From Bacteroidota bacterium (GTDB lineage: Bacteria > Bacteroidota > Bacteroidia > Palsa-965), in the NCBI GenBank assembly GCA_006218065.1, contig VBWE01000026.1, forward strand, positions 1-48,188: a stretch of 48,188 nt of DNA. The letters are read 5' to 3'. Positions 36,765 to 44,735 of the stretch are shown here, one piece after another. The notes under the pieces are model-generated. The model worked only from the letters and a program-made list of their open reading frames with translations. It did not search any database and had not been told where the DNA came from. Within the stretch, counting starts at the first letter, position 1; each line of letters starts with the position of its first letter. Made by a program: the position numbers and the translations under genes.

Positions 36765-38188
36765 GGAAGTGTTTTTATTTTTTGTTTTCTGTCACGGTAT
36801 TCCTGTTTACCTCCCTGCAGGCGCAGGAAAAAACAGACAGCGCCGGCCGTTTCAGCCGCTTTATCAAAAAAAGTTCGTACGGCATTTCGGTTCGTTCGTT
36901 TTTCATGTCCACCATAAACGAAGGCAAACCCAAAGACGATCATGCACAGGCTGTCGGCGTGGCGCCGTTTTACAAAACGCCTCTTTTCGGCGGGCGGCGA
37001 AGCACAGACGGATTCCGTTTCACTGTAAAAGGTCACGTGATTATAAATGCTTTTTCATCCGCACTCGATGAGCCCGACCCGGTAACCGGCCAGATCAACC
37101 GCTATGAAACCGGCCTGTTTGACGTGACCGATATTTCAAACAAATATGAACTGTTCCGCCTGGGCGAATTGAATCTCAGCTACCAGCGAAAGCAGTTTAA
37201 GTTTGTTGCAGGCCGGCAGGTTTTGCAAACGCCGTTCATCAATATACAGGACGGCCGTATGTTTCCTACTTCGGAAGAAGCGGCATGGATTGAACAGAAA
37301 CTGGGCGGTAAAAAATGCGATGTAAAACTGCAGGGTGGCTGGATCACCCGTTTCGGGCCGCGGTCGACGATGAAATTTTATAACCCGGGTACGTCCATCG
37401 GCCTGTATCCTTCGGGCGTTTCAGACAGCGGCGCTAAATCCGGTTACCCGGGCAACGTGCAAAGCAACGGCGTGGGCGTCGCAGGAGTTATTCTGAAAAA
37501 AGGAATATGCGCTACAGAAGCCTGGAACACGTATATCGAAAATGTGAGCAATACGGCCCTGTTTTTAAATACGTGCACCTGGAAGATCGGGAAAGACAGT
37601 ACGCGCAACCGGTCGATGGCCATTGGCGCTCAGCTCATCCGGCAGGATGCTTCCGGGAAAGGCGGCAACCCTGATTCCACACTCCGTTACCAGGAAGTCA
37701 AAAGTAAAAACTGGGTTTACGGTTTTCGCGCAGCTTACAACGGCAAGGACTGGAATGTCACGGCGAACTATACCCGGATCGAAAAGCTCAGCCGTTTTCT
37801 TTTTCCGCGCGAGTGGGGACGCGATCCGTTTTACACCTTTCTCCCGCGCGAACGCTGCGAAGGCCTCGGTGATGTGCATGCATTTACGGTAACCTTCGAG
37901 AAGAAATGGGGCACTGTACTGAAGTCGGGAACCGGTCTCGGTTACTATGATCTTCCCGACGTGAAAAATTTCCGCCTGAATAAATACGCGATGCCTTCCT
38001 ATTACCAGGGCAACGTATTCCTGCAATTCACGCCCGGGAAAAAATGGAAAGGTTTTGATCTCTTCCTGCTCGTGATGGCGAAAAAAGGTGTAGGAGAAAC
38101 TTACGGAAGCTCCAGGTACACGTACAACCGGGTGGATATGCTGCACATCAATCTCGTCATCAACTATACGCTTTCGAATTCGAAGTAA
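36761..38188 (+). CDS. Putative outer-membrane porin, OprD-like, linked to the cytochrome gene
   Basis: The product has 475 residues, with a signal peptide ending LQAQ. The start ATG overlaps the cytochrome stop (ATGA), so it is translationally coupled. The chain has alternating strands and loops, with FAGRQVLQTPFINIQDGRM-like features (VAGRQVLQTPFIN near residue 150) as in OprD/OprB-type porins. It also has VYGFRAAYNGKDWNVTANYTR and ends INLVINYTLSNSK. It probably forms a barrel that lets small anions or organic solutes through the outer membrane. The coupling with a TsdA-like cytochrome suggests transport of its substrate, which is inference. A bidirectional terminator follows. Confidence 0.75.
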   Translation: MRKCFYFLFSVTVFLFTSLQAQEKTDSAGRFSRFIKKSSYGISVRSFFMSTINEGKPKDDHAQAVGVAPFYKTPLFGGRRSTDGFRFTVKGHVIINAFSSALDEPDPVTGQINRYETGLFDVTDISNKYELFRLGELNLSYQRKQFKFVAGRQVLQTPFINIQDGRMFPTSEEAAWIEQKLGGKKCDVKLQGGWITRFGPRSTMKFYNPGTSIGLYPSGVSDSGAKSGYPGNVQSNGVGVAGVILKKGICATEAWNTYIENVSNTALFLNTCTWKIGKDSTRNRSMAIGAQLIRQDASGKGGNPDSTLRYQEVKSKNWVYGFRAAYNGKDWNVTANYTRIEKLSRFLFPREWGRDPFYTFLPRERCEGLGDVHAFTVTFEKKWGTVLKSGTGLGYYDLPDVKNFRLNKYAMPSYYQGNVFLQFTPGKKWKGFDLFLLVMAKKGVGETYGSSRYTYNRVDMLHINLVINYTLSNSK

Positions 38189-38201
38189 GGTTTTCGGAAA
38201 A

Positions 38202-38248
38202 AATAAAAACGCAGCCTCGCATGAAGCAAGACTGCGTTTTTATTTTTT
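38202..38248. terminator. Bidirectional terminator between the porin and M4 protease genes
   Basis: AATAAAAACGCAG (38202-38214) pairs perfectly with 38232-38244, with A and T tracts on both sides, serving the convergent genes ending at 38188 and 38255. Confidence 0.9.
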
Positions 38249-38254
38249 TGAAAA

Positions 38255-41200
38255 TTACCGGATCACTACCCGCTGCGTCATCAGCGTTTCTCCGCTCTTC
38301 ACCTGCAGGAGATAAACGCCTTTCGCCCACGACCCTGCGTTTATATCGAGTCGTGTAGCGCCGGCGGCCGCTTCAACAGCACGGTCCAGTACCGTTTGCC
38401 CGAGCAGGTCGAACATACGGAAGGAAACGGTTTGCGCGGAAGGCGATTGCCAGAGCACGGTAAAGTTTCCGTCGGCCGGGTTCGGGAAAACGTTCAGCGA
38501 AACGAGGTTACTGTTCTGCTGCACGCCGGTGCAAACATCCACGAGGATGATTTGCGTAGCCGTGCCGGTACAATTTCCGTTCTGCGTATCGGTGTATGAA
38601 TATGTGATCGTATGTGATCCCGGCCCCGCAGCATTCGGGTCGAAGGTGCCGCCGGTAACACCGGGGCCGCTGTATGTGCCGCCGGCAGGTGATCCGCCGG
38701 TAAGTGCAAAGGGAGCGGTTACATTATAGCATACCGTATCGTAATCCGCAGCAGTATAGCTTACACTCGGTGCGCCGATGCTTGCCGTAACCGGAACGCG
38801 CGGCCCGGTGCAGGGCGAAAGCGTCATGCTCCAGTCGTAGAGATAATAATAGTAATTCGGTCCGGCGGAAGAACCGGTGATTTCCACTACGTTATTAAAT
38901 GTGTACGGGTACGCCGCTCCGCTATTGTTGCGGTAAAGGTTCATCTGCGTGCCGCCGATGCGGTAACTTCCCGGCGTAAGCGGAATGTTCAGCGTGATCG
39001 TATTCACACCCGTTGGAACATTCACCGTGTACTGGTTGACCTGGTTGCCCTGGCTGTCCCACAAGGTAAACGTGCGGTTGCCGGCTGCGGGAGCATTTAC
39101 CAGCGCGGTGGCCAGCGTGCAGTTCTGGAATACATCGAATTCGAGCCACTGGATGGACGTATTGTTGTGATTTCCGCCACCTCCGAAAGAATATGTCGGC
39201 GGACCCACGTTGCCCGGGGCCTGCGCTACCTGTGATTCTACGTAATATGTCGTCGTGCTGCTCAGCAGCGGTGTGGTGTAACTCGTACCCGTGTTGACGG
39301 ATGTTCCGCCCGACGGCTGTGTGAACCATTCCAGCGTTCCTGTTCCGTTCGCGCTCAGCGTAACCGAAGCCGGAACCGTGCAGGTACCTGCTCCGGTTAC
39401 CGCGGGTGCGGCAGGAGCATTCACCGTAACGTAAGCAGATTGGATAACCGAATCCGAACCGCAGGCGCCGCTTACCGAAAGCTGCACGTTATATGTTCCT
39501 GAAGCGGTGTACACGTGCGCAGGATTGTATTGCGTGCTCGTAGTATTGTCGCCGAAATTCCAGGTAGCGTTCGATACGTTGGTGCTTGTATTGCTGAAGT
39601 TCACCGTAAGCGGAACGGAGCACCCGGAAGTGATGTCGGATGTAAATGATGCGGCGGCTGTGGCAGAAAAGAGACCGCCGACTCCGCAGGCGTACCAGGC
39701 GTTTGCCGTGGCTACTACTTCGGGCGAGCAGGCGCCGAAAATATCCTGCGCCGACTGGATAGCGTACGTTCTTGCATCCGCGTACTGTGATGTGCTGATG
39801 AGATAAACCGTCAGGTTCCGGAAAGCGATCTGCGCGGCATTGTTGATACCGAGGCCGGTAACGCTGTAGCTGTCGCCGAGGTCGTTGGTTCCGCTTCCGC
39901 CCTGGCAGAGCAGGTAGAACCAGAAATTCTGTACGCCGCTGTTGGTATGCACGCCGCCGTTGTCGGCTGTGCCGGTGTACCAGTTCGTACCGTTGTAACA
40001 ATCCGGGTCGCCGAACTGGTTCGGGTTGCTCATGCTGCGCAGGGCGCTTCCCTGGTTCACCACGATTTCTTCACCGATCTGGAAATTGGCGGTAAGCGGT
40101 TTGGAATAAAATTCGATCGAAGTACCGAACATGTCGGAGAACGATTCGTTCAGCGCGCCCGATTCGTCCTGGTAATCCAGTCCCGCTGTATTTTCCGTAA
40201 CGCCGTGCGTGAACTCATGCCCGCAAACGTCGATGCCGGTAAGCGGGTTGAATCCGCCCGACTGCTGGCTTCCGTCGCCGTAGCTCATCGACTGCCCGTC
40301 CCAGAACGCGTTGTTGTAATTGCTTCCGTAGTGCACGTATGAAACCATCAGCATGCCGCTTCCGTCGATGCCGTTGCGGTTGTGCTGCGACAAATAATAG
40401 TCGTATGTTTTCTCCGCGCCCCAGTGTGCATCGGTAGCCGTATGATCGTCGTTCACGGTCGAAGTCCAGTTCGTGCTGTTATTAACAAAATCAACCGCGT
40501 TGCCCTGGTTCGTACTGTTCGCTAAGTTGAATGTATGGATGCCTTGTCCGCGCGCAGCTTCGCGCAGGCGGTACTGGCCGGCGCTGAAATTATCGCAGGT
40601 GATATTCTGCGTTCCGCTGTACATGGTATTCGCCGTTGCAGGAACATCGATTTCATGGATGCGGTTTTCGAAATGAATGATCTCGCCGGTATGCGCATCG
40701 AGGTAAACATACTGCCGGCTCATCGGTTCGGCTGCGTAGATGTCGAACTTCCAGGCGAGTTTCATATTACGTTTGAAAATATCGCCGCGCTCCGCGATGA
40801 TCAGCAGTTCGCCCTGCGGGAAATAGGTTGCCGAAAGATCGTTTTTGATATGCTTGAGCATGGTTTCTTCTTCGGGCAACTGCCATTTGTAAATGCGCGC
40901 ATGCACGTACGCCATCGCACGGCTCAGCGCATCCTGCACGGAAACCGAAGGATTCGTATTGATCTGCAGCCCGTTGAAGAACATCCCGTTCACCGATTCC
41001 ACCGCGCCGTTTTTTTCGTGAATGATGTATTCCCCGCCTTTGACCGGGATATTGTTATAAAACTGCCGGTAGCGGTAGTGCGTGAAACCGAGGTTGTCTT
41101 TAGTCGTTTTAAAATGCTGCCATTCGTCGGCGGGCTGCATTTTCAGCGGGCCGCGCAGTTTGGAAAAAACGTTCATGGCGGAAGGACCGGCGCCTTTGGC

Positions 41201-41359
41201 GAAGGCGATAAACGAAGGCACCTGCGACTGTTTGTTGATCAGCACCGTTTCGCTGCCCGGGCAGATGCGGTTGGCTTCACTGCCGGTAAAAGATTGCTGG
41301 GCGAAGATCACGGATGTCGTGCAGGACAGGGCGATCAGGACGTAGCTTTTTAATTTCAT
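38255..41359 (-). CDS. Thermolysin-type (M4) metalloprotease with PKD and T9SS sorting domains
   Basis: The product is 1034 residues, a secreted zinc endopeptidase. In order: signal peptide ending VIFAQ; fungalysin/thermolysin propeptide (FTHYRYRQFYNNIPVKGGEY near 92-111) and PepSY-like part; the M4 catalytic domain with HEFTH at 381-385 and the third zinc ligand Glu405 in NESFSD; GGVHTNSGVQN with the active-site His later on. A PKD domain (WNFGDN) follows, then an Ig-like module with EWFTQPSGGTS, a further beta-rich region, and a C-terminal Por-type T9SS domain (SLNVFPNPADGNFTVLW to QRVVIR). The propeptide should be removed in the periplasm or outside. It probably degrades external protein for nutrition; no partner genes lie next to it. 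Confidence 0.95.
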   Translation of the reverse strand: MKLKSYVLIALSCTTSVIFAQQSFTGSEANRICPGSETVLINKQSQVPSFIAFAKGAGPSAMNVFSKLRGPLKMQPADEWQHFKTTKDNLGFTHYRYRQFYNNIPVKGGEYIIHEKNGAVESVNGMFFNGLQINTNPSVSVQDALSRAMAYVHARIYKWQLPEEETMLKHIKNDLSATYFPQGELLIIAERGDIFKRNMKLAWKFDIYAAEPMSRQYVYLDAHTGEIIHFENRIHEIDVPATANTMYSGTQNITCDNFSAGQYRLREAARGQGIHTFNLANSTNQGNAVDFVNNSTNWTSTVNDDHTATDAHWGAEKTYDYYLSQHNRNGIDGSGMLMVSYVHYGSNYNNAFWDGQSMSYGDGSQQSGGFNPLTGIDVCGHEFTHGVTENTAGLDYQDESGALNESFSDMFGTSIEFYSKPLTANFQIGEEIVVNQGSALRSMSNPNQFGDPDCYNGTNWYTGTADNGGVHTNSGVQNFWFYLLCQGGSGTNDLGDSYSVTGLGINNAAQIAFRNLTVYLISTSQYADARTYAIQSAQDIFGACSPEVVATANAWYACGVGGLFSATAAASFTSDITSGCSVPLTVNFSNTSTNVSNATWNFGDNTTSTQYNPAHVYTASGTYNVQLSVSGACGSDSVIQSAYVTVNAPAAPAVTGAGTCTVPASVTLSANGTGTLEWFTQPSGGTSVNTGTSYTTPLLSSTTTYYVESQVAQAPGNVGPPTYSFGGGGNHNNTSIQWLEFDVFQNCTLATALVNAPAAGNRTFTLWDSQGNQVNQYTVNVPTGVNTITLNIPLTPGSYRIGGTQMNLYRNNSGAAYPYTFNNVVEITGSSAGPNYYYYLYDWSMTLSPCTGPRVPVTASIGAPSVSYTAADYDTVCYNVTAPFALTGGSPAGGTYSGPGVTGGTFDPNAAGPGSHTITYSYTDTQNGNCTGTATQIILVDVCTGVQQNSNLVSLNVFPNPADGNFTVLWQSPSAQTVSFRMFDLLGQTVLDRAVEAAAGATRLDINAGSWAKGVYLLQVKSGETLMTQRVVIR

Positions 41360-41516
41360 GGGTATCGTTCTTCTCGTTTGGGAAATACGCGGGCGAAAGA
41401 TGCCCTAAGTCATCCACAAGGTAGCGATACCGTCGGCAAAAACAAACACCCGCGAGCCGGGATAAGTAATATGTCCAAGAGAAAGTAACAATCTGCCTGC
41501 GCGGCGCCTGCCGGTA

Positions 41517-41939
41517 TTATTTGCAGTCGCAGGTTTTTTGTCCTTCGGGGAAAACGGCGATCAACTGCGAAGTGGAATCCTTCAGGCAGGCTGCAAAGCG
41601 TACCTCCAGCGGCTTCCCGGCTTTGTCTTTGATTTTCACCTGGTATTCGTGGCAGGGTTCTTTCGAGGTATTGCTGTTGCCGAAATCCACGTCGCCTTCT
41701 TTAAGACCGTTACGTACGTCGGTCAGTGTGATTTCGTAGCAATCCATCACGCATTTCGGGCGGTCCTGCACGCTCATGGTGCTGCGCGTGAGAAATTTCA
41801 GCACACGTTCATTGGGGAACCAGCCGGATAATGCGTCTCCCCTGCCCTTCCATAAAGTAAAGTAGCAGGCGAGAAAACTGATGGTGAAACCGAAAAGAAA
41901 AAGGCGGAAGCGGCGCCAGAATTTGGATCTGTCTTTCAT
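41517..41939 (-). CDS. Small membrane-anchored protein, DUF4258-like
   Basis: The product has 140 residues. An N-terminal membrane segment (FRLFLFGFTISFLACYFTLW, about 11-30) is followed by an extracytoplasmic domain. It has RPKCVMDCYEIT, a middle EGDVDFGNSN, LEVRFAACL, a conserved-looking EGQKTCDCK end and six cysteines (counting only the soluble part). The pattern resembles DUF4258-type proteins of Bacteroidota, from memory. The cysteines could form disulfides in the periplasm or bind metal. Function unknown. It stands alone between the M4 protease and the alanine dehydrogenase-like gene, both on the same strand. A near-consensus -7 box (TGACTTTG on the minus strand, 41954-41961) lies 14 bp upstream. 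Confidence 0.7.
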   Translation of the reverse strand: MKDRSKFWRRFRLFLFGFTISFLACYFTLWKGRGDALSGWFPNERVLKFLTRSTMSVQDRPKCVMDCYEITLTDVRNGLKEGDVDFGNSNTSKEPCHEYQVKIKDKAGKPLEVRFAACLKDSTSQLIAVFPEGQKTCDCK

Positions 41940-42057
41940 GATTTAAAATTCCTCAAAGTCACTGTGCTGAAAACCGACGGTGAATTTCGGAATAAGTACG
42001 TCAATAAAAAAGCAAAGGGCAAAAGCAAAAGACAAATTGTAAAATGACTGGTTAATC

Positions 42058-42188
42058 AAGTCTCTGGTACAACAGACCCGGGTACCGAAGTCTTGGGTAC
42101 CCGAGTCTCTGCTAGTCGAAGTCTAAAAGACTTCGACTAGCGAAGTCTCTATAACGAGGACTCTTTAAACAGTCTATTCTACAGTCTT
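42058..42188. repeat. Degenerate AGTCT array with two hairpins
   Basis: AGTCT recurs about every 12-30 bp (42059, 42089, 42104, 42120, 42144, 42170, 42183). Within it GCTAGTCGAAGTCT (42111-42124) forms a perfect 14-bp inverted repeat with 42128-42141, and CGGGTACC (42079-42086) pairs with GGTACCCG (42096-42103). It lies between the alanine dehydrogenase-like stop and the next gene, so it may serve in transcription termination, or be a mobile or expanded repeat. Confidence 0.7.
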
Positions 42189-42210
42189 TGGAAAATGATC
42201 TCCGGAAAAA

Positions 42211-43437
42211 TCAAAACGCCGCTACCAGCAGTTCGATGTCTTTCGACGGCATATTGTAAAGTTGTCCGAGCGTTTTGCTGGTGAGGATACCATTATAAAG
42301 GTACACGCCGTGCCGTACGCCCATATAGCTGCGGAGCATATTGCTGATGCCGCCTTCTTCGCCCATGTTGAGCAGCGTGGGCGCGAAAATGGTACTCAGC
42401 GCGTACGAAGCCGTACGGGCCACGCGCGAAGCGATATTCGGTACGCAGTAGTGAATCACGCCGTGCTTGCGGAAAACGGGCTGGGTATGGTTCGTTACGC
42501 GCGACGTTTCAAAACAGCCGCCCTGGTCGATGCTCACGTCGACGATTACGGCGCCCACTTTCATTTCGCTGACCATGTCTTCGGTAACCACGCAGGGCGT
42601 TCGTCCGCCGGCTGCGCGCAAAGCGCCGATGGCTACGTCGGCCGTTTTCAGGTGCTTGGCGATGACTTTCGGCTGGATGATGGAGGTGAAAATGCGTGTG
42701 CTCAGGTCGCTCTGCAAACGGCGCAGGCGGTAAATGGAATTGTCGAATACTTTAACCGTAGCGCCCAGTCCCAGCGCGGCACGCGCAGCATACTCGCCCA
42801 CGGTGCCCGCGCCGATAATCACTACTTCCGTCGGCGCCACGCCCGAAATACCGCCGAGGATGGAACCCTGCCCGTTATTCACGTTGCTCAGGTATTCCGC
42901 CGCGATCAGGATGGATGTTCCGCCGGCAATTTCGCCCATGGAACGGATCACCGGGTAAATGCCGTCCTCGTCCTTGATCCATTCGAAAGCGATGGCGGTG
43001 ATTTTTTTGTCCATCAGTTTTTTCAGGAAATTTTCCGATTGCGCGGAAAGCTGGAGCGTGGAAAGCAGGGTCTGCTTGGGCTGCATCAGGTCGATCTCTT
43101 CGAGTGAAGGCGGAGCGACTTTCAGAATGATTTCCGATTTCTTATAAATCTCATCCGGCGAATAAGCGATCTGCGCACCGGCTTCACTGTAATCGTTGTC
43201 CTGGAAATTGGCTCCTTTGCCCGCGCCGGTTTCCACGATCACGGCGTGACCGTTGTTCACGAGCAGGGCCACATCGTCGGGGGCAAGCGCCACGCGGTTT
43301 TCCTGGAAGGTGATTTCTTTGGGAATGCCGATGTTCAGGCAGCCTTTTTTACGCGCCACTTCGAGCATCTCTTCCTGCGGCATAAAAGCGCCTTTGGCAA
43401 GAGACAATAAAACATCTTTAGATGGTTTGATGGACAT
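42211..43437 (-). CDS. ald: Alanine dehydrogenase / transhydrogenase alpha family enzyme
   Basis: The product has 408 residues and is cytoplasmic. In known relatives the enzyme interconverts alanine and pyruvate with NAD. Motifs: NIGIPKEITFQENRVALAPDDV (pyruvate-binding Arg48), VETGAGKGANFQDNDYSEAG, IILKVAPP with the substrate Lys106, the NAD fold VVIIGAGTVGEYAARAALGLG (209-229), and VDVSIDQGGCFETS with the catalytic-site Asp. The His that helps catalysis in the well-studied enzyme (LHL motif) is Gln129 here (STLQLS), so true alanine dehydrogenase activity is not certain. It also has about 30 more residues at the N-terminus than the ~370-residue standard form. It appears to be a single-gene unit. 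Confidence 0.85.
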   Translation of the reverse strand: MSIKPSKDVLLSLAKGAFMPQEEMLEVARKKGCLNIGIPKEITFQENRVALAPDDVALLVNNGHAVIVETGAGKGANFQDNDYSEAGAQIAYSPDEIYKKSEIILKVAPPSLEEIDLMQPKQTLLSTLQLSAQSENFLKKLMDKKITAIAFEWIKDEDGIYPVIRSMGEIAGGTSILIAAEYLSNVNNGQGSILGGISGVAPTEVVIIGAGTVGEYAARAALGLGATVKVFDNSIYRLRRLQSDLSTRIFTSIIQPKVIAKHLKTADVAIGALRAAGGRTPCVVTEDMVSEMKVGAVIVDVSIDQGGCFETSRVTNHTQPVFRKHGVIHYCVPNIASRVARTASYALSTIFAPTLLNMGEEGGISNMLRSYMGVRHGVYLYNGILTSKTLGQLYNMPSKDIELLVAAF

Positions 43438-43636
43438 ATCCGAGCGTTAAATGAACGCGCAGGAAAACGGGGGAAAGCGCAAGAATGGCGGTATTTTACC
43501 GGGAATGCAGCGGCGCCTCCTTCCTGCCCTGCGATTGGTAAATATACTTCGTTTTACGGAGTTAATTGCAAAAGGTCACGGCAAGGCAATCTCATTCCCG
43601 TTTTTCCCGGGTCAGCGGAGAACTATTCGACCGGCT

Positions 43637-44725
43637 TTAATTAAAACTCGCTTTGTTTTTATTCTGATACAGAAACGGGCTCGGCGTATTAAACCGCAAA
43701 ACAATCTCGAAACCGCCTCTTCCGGTAGTTGCTGTTTTCAAGCCGGAAACGTTGGTATCGTAACTGATCCCGATAGCATACTTATCCACTTCAAAAAGAA
43801 AATACGGGACCACAGCGTCCTGGTTCCTGTAATTGCATCCGAGTGAAAAGGCCGTGCTCTTCACAAAACCCGTGTATTTTGATTCTTCCCTGGGCTTGTA
43901 CTTTAGAAGCATCCCCAGCACGAGTTCTTTTTGTGCACCCTGCTGTGCATAAAGCACCGACGGGCCGACAGAATAATGCGAGCTTTTTATACCAAAGAGA
44001 GAACTGGCATGCGCCGTCCATTTCCAGTACAACTGTTCAGGAGCTGTAGCCACAAACGCCTGCTTCGGATTATTCAGATGCGAAAGCGAAACACCGAGGT
44101 TAAAATATTTGTGATCGTTGGCGGCCATATACCGGCTGCCTTCACCGTATGACCAGAGAAGTCCGCAGGAAAAATCGCCGTATGTAAACGACTGGTTGAC
44201 GAAATTTTCGCCGGGGCCGGTATTGGGATCGTATACACCGCCCGAATACTGGCTGTTCCAGCGCAGGCCGGCAGGGCTGATACTGCGTTGTGCAAAGCCA
44301 CCCATTAATCCTGCGGAAAGCCGGTTGGTCTCGTTCAGCTTGCTGTGATAAGCCACGCTCAGGTTTCCCTCAGTTTGTTTCATACTTCCGTCGCCCGCCT
44401 TGTCGGAAAATACATTTACCCCGAAGGCAAGTCCCTTCATCAGTTTCTTTTTAAAAACCCCGGTCATCTTATCGATCTTGATCCAGTTCGGCTGGCCAAG
44501 CTTGAATTCGAAGGTGGCTGCCGCAGTCCGGTACCCGTTCAGCGATTTCCACTGGTCTTTATAATGAAGCGTAGCCTGCAGATCTTTATAAGCAGAAGTG
44601 AGCGCAGGATTCAGCGTGAGCGGCGCAAAATTATACTGTGAAAAATGGATATCCTGCGCCTGTGATTTTAAAATGGTCTCCAGGAAAAAAAATACAGCCA
44701 GGTTTTGAGCAAGTTTCTTTTTCAT
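43637..44725 (-). CDS. PorP/SprF-family T9SS outer-membrane protein
   Basis: The product has 362 residues, with a signal peptide ending KSQAQ. The N-terminus DIHFSQYNFAPLTLNPALTSAY is the family signature (QYxxxPLxLNPAxTG-like), and the rest is a barrel-like pattern (YSVGPSVLYAQQGAQKELVLGMLLKYK, RGGFEIVLRFN). SprF/PorP-type proteins are required for exporting or anchoring T9SS cargo that carries a CHU_C domain. The gene starts just 10 bp downstream of the stop of the giant SBBP/SprB/CHU_C gene, so the two are almost certainly cotranscribed and PorP is the dedicated partner of that cargo. Confidence 0.92.
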   Translation of the reverse strand: MKKKLAQNLAVFFFLETILKSQAQDIHFSQYNFAPLTLNPALTSAYKDLQATLHYKDQWKSLNGYRTAAATFEFKLGQPNWIKIDKMTGVFKKKLMKGLAFGVNVFSDKAGDGSMKQTEGNLSVAYHSKLNETNRLSAGLMGGFAQRSISPAGLRWNSQYSGGVYDPNTGPGENFVNQSFTYGDFSCGLLWSYGEGSRYMAANDHKYFNLGVSLSHLNNPKQAFVATAPEQLYWKWTAHASSLFGIKSSHYSVGPSVLYAQQGAQKELVLGMLLKYKPREESKYTGFVKSTAFSLGCNYRNQDAVVPYFLFEVDKYAIGISYDTNVSGLKTATTGRGGFEIVLRFNTPSPFLYQNKNKASFN

Positions 44726-44735
44726 GATGCGGATT

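Noticed and set aside
42058-42188. CRISPR array or tRNA in the AGTCT-rich gap
   Set aside because: Repeat units are 5-7 bp and unevenly spaced, and the hairpins do not form a cloverleaf.
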